Of a DNA stretch of 64,000 nucleotides, positions 49,138-60,677 are shown one piece after another. Under the pieces are notes generated by a model that saw nothing but the letters and a program-made list of their open reading frames with translations, was not told the origin of the DNA and did no database searches. The stretch spans positions 10,974,201 to 11,038,200 of the forward strand of contig JAJEKV010000047.1 in assembly GCA_021234155.1 (NCBI GenBank), read 5' to 3'. Numbering within the stretch: the first letter of the stretch is position 1; the number at the start of each line of letters is the position of its first letter. A program made the position numbers and the translations under genes. The stretch is from Isoetes taiwanensis. Its lineage: Eukaryota > Streptophyta > Lycopodiopsida > Isoetales > Isoetaceae.

Positions 49138-50075
49138 ATCACAAGAAGCATATATCCAATAGATTTCCACCCACCAACATGAACCCAAGATCAATGGCCA
49201 CATGGACATGGTTGGTTGGTCCATTGTAGATATTTTCCATTTTAATGCGTAGATGGCAAGCTAAAGATGCTATCACGTGGGCGGGCCATGGCGGACAGAA
49301 AAGGGCAATGGTATCAAGCCAAATCCGAACTGGCCCATCCGATTAATCATTATAATCTGGCCAATTTGATGGCGCGTCATATGATCTTGCTCCATCGCCA
49401 TTTGCTGCTTCCGATCTCCACCATTTCTACTCGGCTCTTTTAATTCTTAATTTCTTCCAGGTTGTTTTCTGTTTTGCATTTCATTCTTAGTTCTGTTGAG
49501 CTTTGCTTTTATAGGAACTTGTTTTGCTGGCTTCTATTAGGATTTCAACAGGACATATAGCTGATAGTTATCGCGTTCGGATTTGGTCATACTCAATAGC
49601 AGGCTCGAGCCACATCTCTTTTTAGATAACCCAGTTCTACTTTACATTTTACTGCCTCGAGTAGGGAATTCGCCCCTTGACTACTTAAAAGCTTAGCAAA
49701 GGTCCACCTTCTTCTTGTCTGGATATATAGAAATCCATATTAAGTATTTGTTAGTCATTGCTGTATTACAGAAGGACATAATCAAGTTTGTGGTCGTCTA
49801 TACAAGTGAAAGGTTATTTTATGTTATTAGAGAAGACAAGAGTTATTGCATATGCAAGATAAAATAAGTGAAAGGTTATTTTTTGTTTTAAAGAAGACGA
49901 GTTATTGCATATGCAAGATAAAAATGTGGGGGATTTATTGTTTATTGCCAACAAAGCACTAGACAGGATGTAGAATGAATTGATTTAAGGAGGATGTTAC
50001 TTCCAAATGAAGATTTTGAAATCTCTTCAATTCATTCTTAAGCTCAAGGCATGTGAAAATTCATTTATGTAGCAG
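49138..50075. other. No gene recognised
   Basis: AT-rich. A phrase of about 50 bp (GTGAAAGGTTATTTT...GTTATTGCATATGCAAGATA) is repeated at 49807-49862 and 49868-49921. Could contain the upstream exon or promoter of the following pseudogene. Confidence 0.4.
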
Positions 50076-50896
50076 GACTAATGCCTACAAGAGTTGAGCA
50101 TGAATCTTCTTCAGATGATGGCAAGGTTTTGGATGGAGTGGAGGGTGATGGAAAACCTTGTTTGGAAGACGACTCCTGGAACAATTCAGAACTTGTCCAT
50201 GAGCTAATAGTCTTGTCAGTAACTCAACCAGATGGTGCCGTCTGCCATTTTAATGCTCGTTTCTCCACTGCCCCCTAATAAAGTATATGATATTATAGTA
50301 GATCCCAACAATAGGAGGGCACTTAAAAATATTAAGGTAATATGACACAGACCATATAAAACCAAATTATAAACTGTCTAGTTCTTACAATATTGCATGT
50401 TCAGGAGATAGAAAGGTTCTGGAAGATGATGGAAACAGGCAACTGGTAGAAGTTGAGCAGGTCTTCTGGTCGTCTTTTGGTTGAACAAAAGAGAAAAGAA
50501 TGCATGGTAAAGATCAATCACATTTTGCACTTTTTTCTGCTAGCAATTAAACCTTATTTGAAGCACAAGTGTTATGCTTTTTGCAATTAATACCGAGTCA
50601 AGTTTCTTGTATGCTCTGACAATGTATATACATTATATTTTTAGATGTTGTTTGACTTGGCAAGGCAGGGGATGATGAAGAAATTTTTTGGGTCATGGAA
50701 GATTGAACCAATGACTATCGCAACGGATGGCGCACCCACTGATGCTACAGGGTCATGGGTGGAACTTGAACAAACAGTTGAGCCAGCTATGATTCCTCCA
50801 TGGCCTTTGAACTATGTGAGGGGAGTCACTGCAGAAATCTGCCATGATTTGCAAATAGAGTGCCTTAGGCCATCAACCCTCAAACGGGGTTCCTGA
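50076..50896 (+). pseudogene. START/polyketide-cyclase-like (SRPBCC) plant protein, broken
   Basis: A first exon after an AG at 50075 reads LVHELIVLSVTQPDGAV and NARFSTAP. One extra base in a C5 run near 50270 moves the frame to NKVYDIIVDPNNRRALKNIK, which ends at a GTAATA donor. The next exon reads RKVLEDDGNRQLVEVEQ and then, after a deletion and frame change, RLLVEQKRKECM with a good donor. The last exon (50645-50896) reads FDLARQGMMKKFFGSWKIEP, GSWVELEQTVEPAMIPPWPL and YVRGVTAEICHDLQIEC. As I recall the family, this is a plant SRPBCC (START-like hydrophobic-ligand) protein of unknown ligand. Intron positions are kept, so it arose by gene duplication. The two frame defects indicate a pseudogene, although the C5 defect alone could be an assembly error. 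Confidence 0.6.
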
Positions 50897-52230
50897 AGCT
50901 GTCTAAGAAACATCATTACTGAAAGATGTAATTGGCCCATCAATATTGGCTCTGGATTTCCCAACTAAGGTACATAAGTCGAGAGTTATATGGTTGTTTC
51001 TGTTGTATATAAATCTTGGCATTAACATGCATCAAAGGTATCTCCACAAGAAACAACCCATCCAAAAAATGGAACCCCTTATGCCTAGGTAATAAAGGTT
51101 GCAATGTTGATGAATAGCTCCAAATTGCTATACAGCTGCCTCCGGTGGCAAATGTGTGTAATATTCATGTAGTTTGTTCCACAGTAATGACCACGAGGTT
51201 TAGATTATAGCATTGTACCCTTGAAATTATATGATGTATATACCTGTTAATAGTATTGGGTTCCACAAGGATGCCCTTATCTCGAACATTGTTTGGAAGG
51301 ATGGCTTATTGATCATGGGGATGATAAAGCTCAACTTGTGCACCAGATTATTGAGCAGCTCATATATGCCTAGCCCGCTATGGTCCCCAGTAGCCACGCT
51401 CAGCAGGGACCTCCCTCCACTTTGCCACTGACCCGTTATGTGGTGCTTAGTCACTCCATAACCTCCATAGCCAGGTGGGCTCTATGCACAAGTTGTATCA
51501 TAACCTCCATAGCCAGGTGGGCTCTATGCACAAGTTGTATAATAATGGGAACTAATGGATCTAAACTAGTAGCATCATCTAAATAATGGCTACTAGGTTT
51601 GTACCCCCTCTTCCCAATACACAAGAGGTGCAAACATGAGATCAACCATCATCATATATCAACATAATATAACAAGAATAACAACTGATTTTGATCACAT
51701 ATCTCTAAATTATAGTTAGGGTTCTTTGATTGTTCATGCCCAAAACTATAGGTTCTAGAATGGCTCTATTAGGACACAATGTGCAACTCAACTGGAGTCT
51801 ACTTGAAGTACCTGCTCCCGATGAGTCGCCCGCCCCTAGTTCTCCATCTCTAGCAGGTGGTTCGAGTAGACGATCCTCCTCTGCTACGCTTGCGCTTCTG
51901 GATTGCTACTGCAACCTCGGCTATCAAAGATGATCCTCGAATCGGAGCTGTGGGCACGTGCTGATGGATCAGAAGTTGGTTAGGGTTTGGCCTTTTATGT
52001 GTTAGGGTTCACATGAGGCCACTCGGCTCCAATAGGGCGCGTCCATGCGGCGGGTCACCTGTAGAGTGAAACCATATGGAAATGGGTCATCTCCTAAGGT
52101 TGACTACGTTATGTAAATAACTTGGCCATGCCCCCACACTGGGTGCATATAAATCTACTAATGTAGATTTGTATAGTGACGTGGCCTAGGATATACGTAT
52201 TTATATCGTATATTCTAGGGGAACGTCACA
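50897..52230 (-). mobile_element. Probable LTR region of the minus-strand gypsy relic
   Basis: The minus-strand LTR start TGTGACGTTCC is at 52230, preceded on that strand by a purine tract (52231-52242). The other LTR end is not located; the left boundary given is the end of the neighbouring gene. Inside lies a perfect 42-bp tandem duplication, 51457-51498 and 51499-51540 (CATAACCTCCATAGCCAGGT...). Confidence 0.4.
51457..51540. repeat. Perfect 42-bp tandem duplication
   Basis: CATAACCTCCATAGCCAGGT and the following 22 bases occur twice without a mismatch. Confidence 0.95.
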
Positions 52231-54010
52231 TTCTCCACCCTTAGCATAATGCTGTCCTCAGCATTACGTAAGGTGAAACGAACCTGCGTCAACATTATGC
52301 AACAAAAACAGTATTTAAGTTAACACTTAGAATTTATTATGAAAATAACATGATATTTAATTATATCGATCATTGTAAAGGCTGTATTGACATACATACA
52401 AAATTATACAGCGTTAACAAGTTTTACATTATAATAAGATAATAACGTAATTAGAAGTCACAAATTAAGACAAAGTCTTATAATTCCTATTCATGCCGTG
52501 ATGTGCTCCCATCCGTTTGTTGCCATTGCTTCTATTGGCCCGCCAAATAGCACATCACGTTAGCTTAATTAATATATTGTGGTTTTCTAAGGGTCCACCC
52601 CTTTTATTTTAATTTAACCTACATGAACGTAACATTTCCTCGACATATGGGGAGGATGCTTCCACCATAATGGCCATAGAGATGTGCCCTAGCATGCCTA
52701 AGATGAATGCATGTCTAATGCCTACATCTTTCGTCACCCTTGGTGTAGGAGGTGGCTTATCCTCCATAATAGCCATAGACTCTAGGTGGTTCCTATCATG
52801 CACTTATCCATGATCTCTGCTCTATGGCTCATGCATGCCTACTTAATCTATAGGCATGAAACTATGGCATAAGGAACATTAAATATGATTCTGTCATTGC
52901 ACATGACCACATGCTTGCCTCTACATGCATCCTGACTACTCATAGATGAATGCATATACTCTTTTGATCCTTGATTGCGGGATCTCTGCTAAATGCATGC
53001 ACCCACCTTCTCTTTTGATGTCAACAATGTCAATTGCAAGTTGTCCTTTACATTGTTCCGTAAACTGTGGGTACTGCTTTTAAGGATCGGATTTAAGTAC
53101 GCACATTGCGTCTTCACTGATAAGTGTTTCCACTTGACCAAATATTGGAGGACTTGAGATCTTCTTGTTTTCTTAAAGGTCACGGGTTCAATGCCTCGTT
53201 GTGAAAGTGGCCATGCAATGTAAAGTTGGTGGGGGAAGGACCCACTTCGGCAATGTAAAGTGGTGGGGGCAGGACCCATCTGGGTGTGTTGTAAAGTGTC
53301 ACATGTCCGATAGGACGCTGCCTTGTGGCGTGACGTTAAAATCTCTTCTTCTTATATGCTTTATTAAGAAGAGCTTTTGGAACAATCTCAAGTTGTTTCT
53401 CAGTCATCTCAATAATGTTGGAGTCTTCAATATCTTCTGGATTATGATTATACTTCTTCAGAAGTCTTATATGGAAGGCTTTATGAACTGTCAAGTGTGC
53501 AAAGAGATCCAATTTATAGGATTGGTTACCTATCCTTTGAATGATTTGGAATAGTCCCGCCCACCTTGAAGCAAGCTTCTTGCAATTGCCAGTGTAGAGG
53601 TTGGCTTGTTTGACTTTCATTTTGAGCCAAACATTATCCCCTAATTGGAATTTCCCTTTTGGTTCTGTGCTTATCGTCTATGCTTTGTTTCTTCTTCTTT
53701 TTTTTTTTGTCGACTTCTTGCCGCCAAGAGATGGCCTCGAACTTCTTCGACCAATTGGTGCATCTCCTTCAACATTTGTTGAGAGACTTCTACCTTGGAC
53801 AATACTATGTTATGTCAAGTGTCTGGTATTAAGCATTGATAACTATAATCTATTATGAGGGGGAACATTTTTGAGGATTCTTTCTTGGTACTATTATATG
53901 TGAACTCTACCAAGTAAATATAGTCACCCCATTTTGACGGCTTATCTCACATAGTTCCTCAACATATCTTCGAATATCTGATTTGTACATTCCGTCTGCC
54001 ACCTCGCCAC
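52231..54010 (-). pseudogene. Ty3/gypsy relic: integrase end and chromodomain
   Basis: Minus strand. Integrase end: QTECTNQIFEDMLRNYVR, a stop, and DYIYLVEFTYNST (about 53880-53995). Then KVKQANLYTGNCKKLAS, VHKAFHIRLLKKYNHNPED and EMTEKQLEIVPKALL (53336-53620). After about 160 bp of inserted sequence comes TRRSQVLQYLVKWKHLS, the chromodomain (about 53110-53175). The insert holds two copies of TGTAAAGT(T)GGTGGGGG. The element is related to the plus-strand one at 10.3 kb (same KVKQA, LLKxx and QYLVKWKHL blocks). It repeats the integrase segment also found at 57.4 kb, so it is a different insertion from that one. Confidence 0.75.
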
Positions 54011-55228
54011 TTTTGATCATATCTCTCCTCTAGAGTATCAGATTCATGCAATTCTTAGATAATTAGAAAGTTCATCCAAAGATGTTTTCGAGAATATAAG
54101 ATTCGAGCCTATTGGACAATAAAAAGGCTATGAAAAATGCAGATTCGCGATTTTGGAAAAAAGAGCTCGACAAAACGCTCTTTCCCATATCTCACTCTAA
54201 GAATATTAGATTCAGAAGTTTTTGGAGAGATAGAAAGCTTATCTTGTGAGCTTTCCAAGGATATAGAAATCGAACATTTTCGTGATGAGGACCCACGATA
54301 TATGCACATCACAGTAGCAGTATACATTGGGTCTTATAATTTGTAAAGTGAGTGGGATAGCCGACCATAGGCACAATATCGGACTACCCCATAGAACGAA
54401 ATGACAACAACAGTGTGAGAGTGCATGGCAAAGGTGAAAAGAGTGGCGATAGCTTCTGATCGAGATAAAAAACCCCACTCTTTCGGGTTTTCGGGGAAAA
54501 TCTTAATAAGAAACGGTCGCCACGGTTCTCGAGGGCTTGCCTGGAGCGCCCATGTGAGGAGGAAGAGATCGGTACTGCGCGAAGAAGAAAGGTGTAGGTT
54601 GCTTGAGTGTGCTAATCCTGAAAATATAATCACAAGCATCCATAAGCTTTGTTAATAAGCACAACATATGAACGGTATGGTCTTTGATGGGAAGCTAAGC
54701 GTGTGCGTCCTGTAAAATGCTAAATCAACATAACAGAAAGAACTTTGAAAAACCTCTCTGGTCATGCATGCCACGCGACAATAAACCTCTATAACAAGGA
54801 GGGGCTGGTCATGCATGCCACGTGACAAGAAGGGGCTGGTCATGTGTGCCACGCGACAAAAAACCTCTATAACAAGGAGGGGCTTGTCACGCGTGCCAGG
54901 CGATATATGAACAATAACTCGCTTAAAAGAGAGACATTATTTAAAAATGGTTCTTAACATAGATGAGACCTGAGGTGACGGCTCATGAGTAGGAAAAAGG
55001 AAGGGTGGGACGGGAGTGTTTGCCCAATGCTACTAGACTGTTGTGATACGAACGCCGAATGAGAAGAGATAGGAAAGGACCGAATATATATCGCTCTTCC
55101 TCTCCCGAGAATCCCGATTCTACGGTGTGGATCGATCGGCATCCTCATGATGAGGACTCGCGATATACACACACCAAAATACCGGCCAAAAAGAAGCGAA
55201 CTCTGCTCTCCTCACAGGCCTAGGTGGT
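54011..55228. other. Non-coding, with minisatellite and dispersed repeat
   Basis: 54761-54898 carries four copies of GTCATGCATGCCACGCGACA-type units (starts 54761, 54808, 54839, 54886), some followed by AACCTCTATAACAAGGAGGG. A phrase GATGAGGACCCACGATATAT at 54285 recurs as GATGAGGACTCGCGATATAC at 55149. The region may be an old LTR or the 3' part of the recombinase element. Confidence 0.5.
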
Positions 55229-56100
55229 GTGATAACTGTAGCTGCTGATGAAGGTGAGTGCCAGTGCCCGTGGAGTCGTGACACGTCATTTGGGACTCCC
55301 TGGCCGCCGCGGGATTTTCCCGTCGAGCAGAATGAGTCCCATATCGTACTGTATCCAGTCCGATGGCAGAAAGATATTAGCGCCACCAAAGAGAAGTTGT
55401 GGAATATGATAGTGACCGAGCAGATTGAGGAGAAACACGAAACAGAGGACCGCCAGAAGGAGGGTCAATATGGAAAAACTGGCCCGAGTGAATAAGACGT
55501 TGCACCAAGGAGACCGGATATGTGATGGATTGCAGTCGAGCCAAGAAAACAGAATGGCCTCGAGCTCGTTGATCTCGCTTAGAGTGACGAATGAACACCT
55601 CCACATGAGATGGAAAGAAGGATAAGTCCTACCAATTTAAATGCAAAGCCTCCGAGATGCGAAGGAACTTGGCAAAACAAAAAAGAATAAGAGAAGCGCG
55701 TGCCAAGGAGGAAAAAGGCGTCGATGGGAAGGCAAAGATAGATACAATAGCCCGCACATGAGAAGCCAGCAAGGGAAGCTTAGTGGGTGTTAACGAGGAG
55801 TGGCGAAGTCTAGAGTGGCGCAGAAGCAAAAGGAGGGAAAAAAAAGCTGGGGAGGGGAGATTAAAGATTTGGTGAAAAATTTAAATAGCTGCCGAGGCCA
55901 AACGAATAACAGAGTGTGACGGGTGCATGCCATGTAGGTGAAAAAAGCTGCCACGGTAAAGGATGAAGCGGGAAGGTAAGAGAGTTGAGAGGATAAACAC
56001 CATAAGACGAACTGCCGAAAACTCGAAGAGTAGAGCCGAATGGTCGATTGCGCGTGTGACGACAAAAGGGATGGTAGAATAGAGATAAATTGTTAATAAA
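55229..56100 (-). pseudogene. Tyrosine recombinase (phage-integrase type) of a mobile element
   Basis: Minus strand. The core-binding domain reads QSTIRLYSSSFRQFVLWCL to about 55800. The catalytic domain, nearly all in one frame, reads TKLPLLASHVRAIVSIF and FCFAKFLRISEALHLNW, where the Arg of LRISEA is the first catalytic residue. After one TAG it continues HVEVFIRHSKRDQRARGHSV, ARLQSITYPVSLVQR and SGGPLFRVSP, then YGTHSARR with the His-x-x-Arg pair. After one frame shift it reads GVPNDVSRLHGHWHSPSSAA with the His/Trp position. Where the nucleophilic Tyr should follow, Val is seen (AATVI). Such enzymes drive DIRS/Ngaro retrotransposons and Cryptons. No RT or methyltransferase frame lies next to it, so a Crypton-like or truncated DIRS element is possible. 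The copy is inactive. Confidence 0.65.
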
Positions 56101-57357
56101 GCTTGGCAATGCTGGGCACCATAACTAGTCCTTGTTAATGTTTTTAGCGATTGCCGAATTTCCCCAAAAACTTGATGGGCCTCATCTTCCATCATGCATT
56201 CCATTGCAGCCTTTATTGCATCTACACATCCTTTTTTTCCTCCTATTATCAAATGGTCTTTTGCTTCGCAAGCTGAAAAGCCATGTGCTTTATGAAGTGG
56301 CTTGTTCAAGGTGTCATCTCAAATATGAATTACTTTGTTATCATCAAGATATATCAAATGACATCGAAATGCTACCATGTGCTTTATGAAGTGGCTTGTT
56401 CAAGATGTCATCTTAAATGTGAAGTACTCTGTTAGCATCAAGATATCTCAAATGAAATGCTACAGTGCTAACACAACTACAAGCACACCATATTAGAACT
56501 ATTTTGTTCATATTTGGATTCAAATATTCTTGACATTCCAAATAAGTTATGAGAATTAGACCTTGAAATATATCTAACTCACAATACATATAAGTATAGA
56601 AGTAGGTTTATGAACCAGACATTACAGTAGAAAAAACAAAAGAGTGGAAAGGACGCGGGTGTAAAATGAAGCATGTTTAGATAGGATTGTATGTGAGTTT
56701 ATGAGACAGCTATATTGATATGAATTCATACAGTTTTATAAGATGAAGGAGTTCGTTTACAATAGCCAGCAGCCTATCTTCAACCAGAAGAAAACTCCAA
56801 TCGCCTATCTTCTACGAATTTCTCAATGCTTCTTGCCAATGTCTTCTTTGCTGGAAGTTTTTGACATCCCGATTCGGCTACGCTCACCTCTGCTCATATT
56901 TGTACCTAGATTAGTTTTTTTCCATTCATACAGACAACCCTTTGTGTGCAATACCCTCTTTCAATTTGAGCGTAATATTTGAACTTAACTTAATTGCAAC
57001 GATACATCTCGCTTCATGAGGTTTCCCCTTTTCTACTCACTTGCTGCAACTCCAGTAACATTTATTCCTGCATTTGAACTTTCACTAACATTTCTTGCAG
57101 TGGAATGCACAATATTAATTTCATCTTCATCACTATTGCACTATATAAACCCTACTAGGTTAGGAAGTATATAGTTAGCCATTGTAAAATGCCATTGTAG
57201 ATGATCAAGTAAAGAATGTCACATTTCCTTAAGCAAACATAGATGGGGAATTCTTACCCTTCCAATGTATTAGTAACTCTACTAGTTATCCAACAAACAT
57301 ACAGTCAAAACAAGGTGGCTTAGCTTTGGAAAGGCAAATTGATACACCATTATATGT
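56101..57357. other. No gene; 94-bp tandem duplication
   Basis: A 94-bp unit starting CCATGTGCTTTATGAAGTGG at 56281 is repeated from 56375 with about 10% divergence. The minus-strand frame before the recombinase (near 56150-56309) reads KDHLIIGGKKGCVDAIKAA and may be an upstream part of that element, unrecognised. Confidence 0.5.
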
Positions 57358-59348
57358 CTATATAACGTGTTTCATACTGTTATAGGCAAACTCGACCAGA
57401 TAAATATAGTCAGCCCATTGTGATTGCTTACTCCACACATAACTGCGTAGCATATCCTCTATAATACGATTGGTACGCTCTGTCTGACCATCCGTCTGAG
57501 GATGATATGCCGTACTCATAGCAAGCTTGGTCTGGATGGTGGCAAAGAAATCTTTCCAAAATGCACTTACGAATTTGGGATCTCTGTCGGATACAATAAC
57601 TCGTGGCATTCCGTGCAATCTGAAGATCTCCTTTGCGAATAGCAGAGCGGTATCGAAGGCTGTATCCGTGGTACGACATGGCAAGAAATGAGCCATTTTC
57701 GACAATTTGTCGACCACTACCATCAATGCATCATATCCACGGAGAGTACGTGGGAGGCCCACAATGAAATCCATGGTTATCACTTCCCACTTGGCATTGG
57801 GCACATCCAGAGGTTGCAACTCTCCTGGAATCCTTAATTGCTCAGCCTTGGTTTGCTGACACACCTGACACTGCTTAATGTACCTAGCAATGTCCTTCTT
57901 CATAGAAGGCCGAAATAATCGGAGCGGATCTTTAAAGTAGGTCTTCATAAAACCCGCATGTCCAGCTATAGGGCTGTTGCAGCGTGTCATGGAGAATTAG
58001 CTTTACGCATCTCCTGAAGTCTCAGGTACACACAACTTATCCTTGTAATATAACAAGTTGCCCTCTTTCTTATACGAACGGAAAGCTTCACGTTCTTTAT
58101 CTGTGCGTGCCTCCTTACTTAAACTATCCCAAACATCACGGAATTCGGGATCTGTGGCCAAGGTCTGTTCTATCTGTTTCCCAAATTCACTAGTGAGTGT
58201 GGAAATTGCATTACAATGGGTTCGGGTTACCAAGGGATGGCGTGAAAACGCATCCGCAACCACATTGTGCTTCCCAGGCTTATACACAATCTCAAAATCA
58301 TACTCCTCCAGAAATTCCATCCATCTTCTCTGACGAAGATTGAGATTCGGCTGGGTGGATAGATAACGGAGACTCTGATGATCCGTATCAAGTTGAAATC
58401 TTCTACCAAGAAAGTAGTGTCTCCATATACGCAGAGCGCGGACGACGGCTAACAACTCCTGGTCATGGGTAGGGTATCGCTGCTCATCGTTCATTTTCTT
58501 TGAATCATAGGCAATAACCCTCCCTCCTGCATCAGGACTCCACCGGTAGCAATCTTACTGGCATCCGTTGCTACTAGTTTATCCTTTTCAGGATCCGGCA
58601 ATGTGAGGACTGGTGCCGATATTAAGGCATCCTTAAGCTTCTGAAAATTCCCTGGACTTTTGCTTTCCAATGCTCAATCCAATCCTTCACCTTCTCATGC
58701 TTTGTAAGATCAGTAAGAGGAGCTGCAAACTGAAACATTACCTGGAATGGGCCAATCCTTCACTGCCTCTATTTTTGCTGGATCCGTAGCAATTCCCTCT
58801 GCTGAAATGACATGTCCCAAATAATCCACCTTCGAAGTGGCAAACTTGCACTTAGAGAAGTTGGCAAAGAGTTGGTGATGTCTTAGCTTTTGTAGGGCCA
58901 ACCGAAGATGTTTCTCATGCTCCTCCAGGGTCTTACTATAGATGAGAATGTCGTCAAAGAAAATAACAACAAAATCATCCAAGTATTATCGGAAGACATC
59001 GTTCATTAACCGCATAAAAGTTGCGGGGGCATTAGTTAATCCAAAAGGTATAACGATAAACTCATAATGCCCATATCTAGTGCAAAAAGCAGATTTATAG
59101 ATATCCTCCTCTTTAATCCTTATTTGGTGATATCCGGAGCGTAAGTCAATCTTTAAGAAATACTTGGCCCCTTGCAACTGGTCCATAAGATCGTCTGCTC
59201 TAGGCAAAGCATAGCGATTCTTGATCGTATGCTTGTTAAGTTGCCGATAATCAATACATGTCCTTAGGGAGCCATCCTTCTTCTTAACAAAAAGGATAGG
59301 AGCGCCAAAAGGCGAAACACTAGGCCGAATGAAGCCTGGGTTTAATAG
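57358..59348 (-). pseudogene. Ty3/gypsy pol relic: RT, RNase H, integrase
   Basis: Minus strand. The reverse transcriptase begins at [13 protein letters not shown], followed by [30 protein letters not shown] and [13 protein letters not shown] single TAA (about 58983) precedes YLDDFVVIFFDDILIYSK with the FxDD catalytic pair. After a frame change comes the RNase H, YPTHDQELLAVVRALRIW and TDHQSLRYL. The integrase carries the zinc-binding CQVCQQTKAEQ, then ITMDFIVGLPRTLRGYDALM, VSDRDPKFVSAFWKDFF and TAYHPQTDGQTERTNRIIED (D, D, E triad present). It ends at LVEFAYNS, where homology stops. The N-terminal half (gag, protease, first RT residues) is separated by the copia insertion at 59348/59349. The stop and one or more frame shifts make it defective. 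Confidence 0.85.
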
Positions 59349-59696
59349 TGATAGAACTAGTGCAAAACCAGCACAAACCCGCAAGATCGACTCAAGAGAT
59401 AGAATAGAAGACAAGAACAAATCTATTGAGAAAAGCAATAGGAAATACAATCTCTACTTCTGAGCATTGCATAGTACATAACGTACAATCAATATATACA
59501 ACCGGTGAGACTAAGAATAGTAGTCTACCGTTTAACCACCGCCCACTAATTACGGCACTGATTTAGGGTCGGTGCTCAGTGCTGACAGAGTGCTGCCTTC
59601 TGTACATTTCAGCACCTTCTCAGCACCTGTGTGCTAAGTGCTGAACCACTGCTGTTTCAGCACACTATGCTTAGTCAACATATTTATATTCCAACA
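59349..59696 (-). mobile_element. 3' LTR of the nested Ty1/copia element
   Basis: On the minus strand it starts TGTTGGAATATAAATATG and ends GCACTAGTTCTATCA, a 348-bp TG...CA unit. It is preceded by the polypurine tract AAGGGAGAG (59697-59706). Immediately outside lies AATAG (59344-59348, plus-strand reading), the candidate target duplication, and then interrupted gypsy coding sequence. Confidence 0.85.
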
Positions 59697-59732
59697 CTCT
59701 CCCTTAAATGTTGCTGACTAAGCAGAAGAAAA

Positions 59733-60460
59733 TCAGCTGAAACTAAGGCAATCCTTCTCTCCCTTCAGCTGCAATTTCTTCATGCCCAAGCTCTCCTTCA
59801 CATTGACAAACTTAGATCCAACTAATGGTTTGGTAAAGCCATCAGCAAACTGATCCCCGGTGGAGGAGCAATGAACAAGTTGAGAAGATCCCATTTGGAT
59901 CTGCGCCACCGGACAAAACACAAGTGGGTGTCAAGATGTTTTGTCTTTGGGTGGTACTTAGCATCCTTGGCAAGATGGATGGTACTTGTGTTGTCACACA
60001 ATATAACGTACCGAGGATGGAGGTACCGCAGATCTGTCCACAAATGTTTAAGCCACAACAATTCCTCGCATCCCAACACCGAAAGTGCTTTGAATTACGC
60101 CTCCGTGGTGCCGATTGACATCGAGAGACCTGTCTTTTGGACAACCAAGTCAGCACGTTAGGCCCTATGAACGTGACCATCCCTGTTGTGGACCTCCTGC
60201 TATCATGACAATTAGCATGATCTGCATCAACAAAGACTTTCAGCTGGAAATCAGAGGACCTCTGATAAAAGAGACCTTCCTGTGAAGTCCCCTTCGGATA
60301 TGCCGCCATCTTTTTAGCGACCTTCGGTCGAACGCACGGGATTGCTCATGAATCTGCTCAACACTCCCACAAAGAAAAGAGATATCAGGTCTAGTGACCG
60401 TGGGAGATATATCAACGCCCTACCAAGCTTCGATAGAGTGTGGGATCACACTCCTCACCA
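59733..60460 (-). pseudogene. copia RNase H domain
   Basis: TRPDISF and, in another frame, SRFMSNP lead to GLFYQRSSDFQLKVFVDADH, RRSTTGMVTFIGP, LLWLKHLW and TKHLDTH. The C-terminus is GDQFADGFTKPL followed by KLQLKGEKDCLSFS. The Asp residues of FVDADHA and the later DN/ADGFTK blocks match copia RNase H. At least three frame changes lie inside it. Confidence 0.8.
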
Positions 60461-60677
60461 TCGAAATCAAGCTCAAGCCTTGTGCCGGATCAAAAGGACT
60501 TGCCACGACCTTGCAATCTTGCATACGATCTTCTTTGTAACATTTCTTTGATATATTTTGGCGAGAAAGATAGATGCCATCCGAAAAGCCGCCACACTTC
60601 TACACCTAAACAAGAATGCATAAGGCCAAGGTCGGTCATCTCAAGGATCTAAGATAACTTCAACTTCAATGTAGAAA

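Noticed and set aside
53620-57358. A single gypsy element spanning 52.2-59.3 kb
   Set aside because: Both parts contain the same integrase segment (YIYLVEF(A/T)YNS), so they are two insertions.
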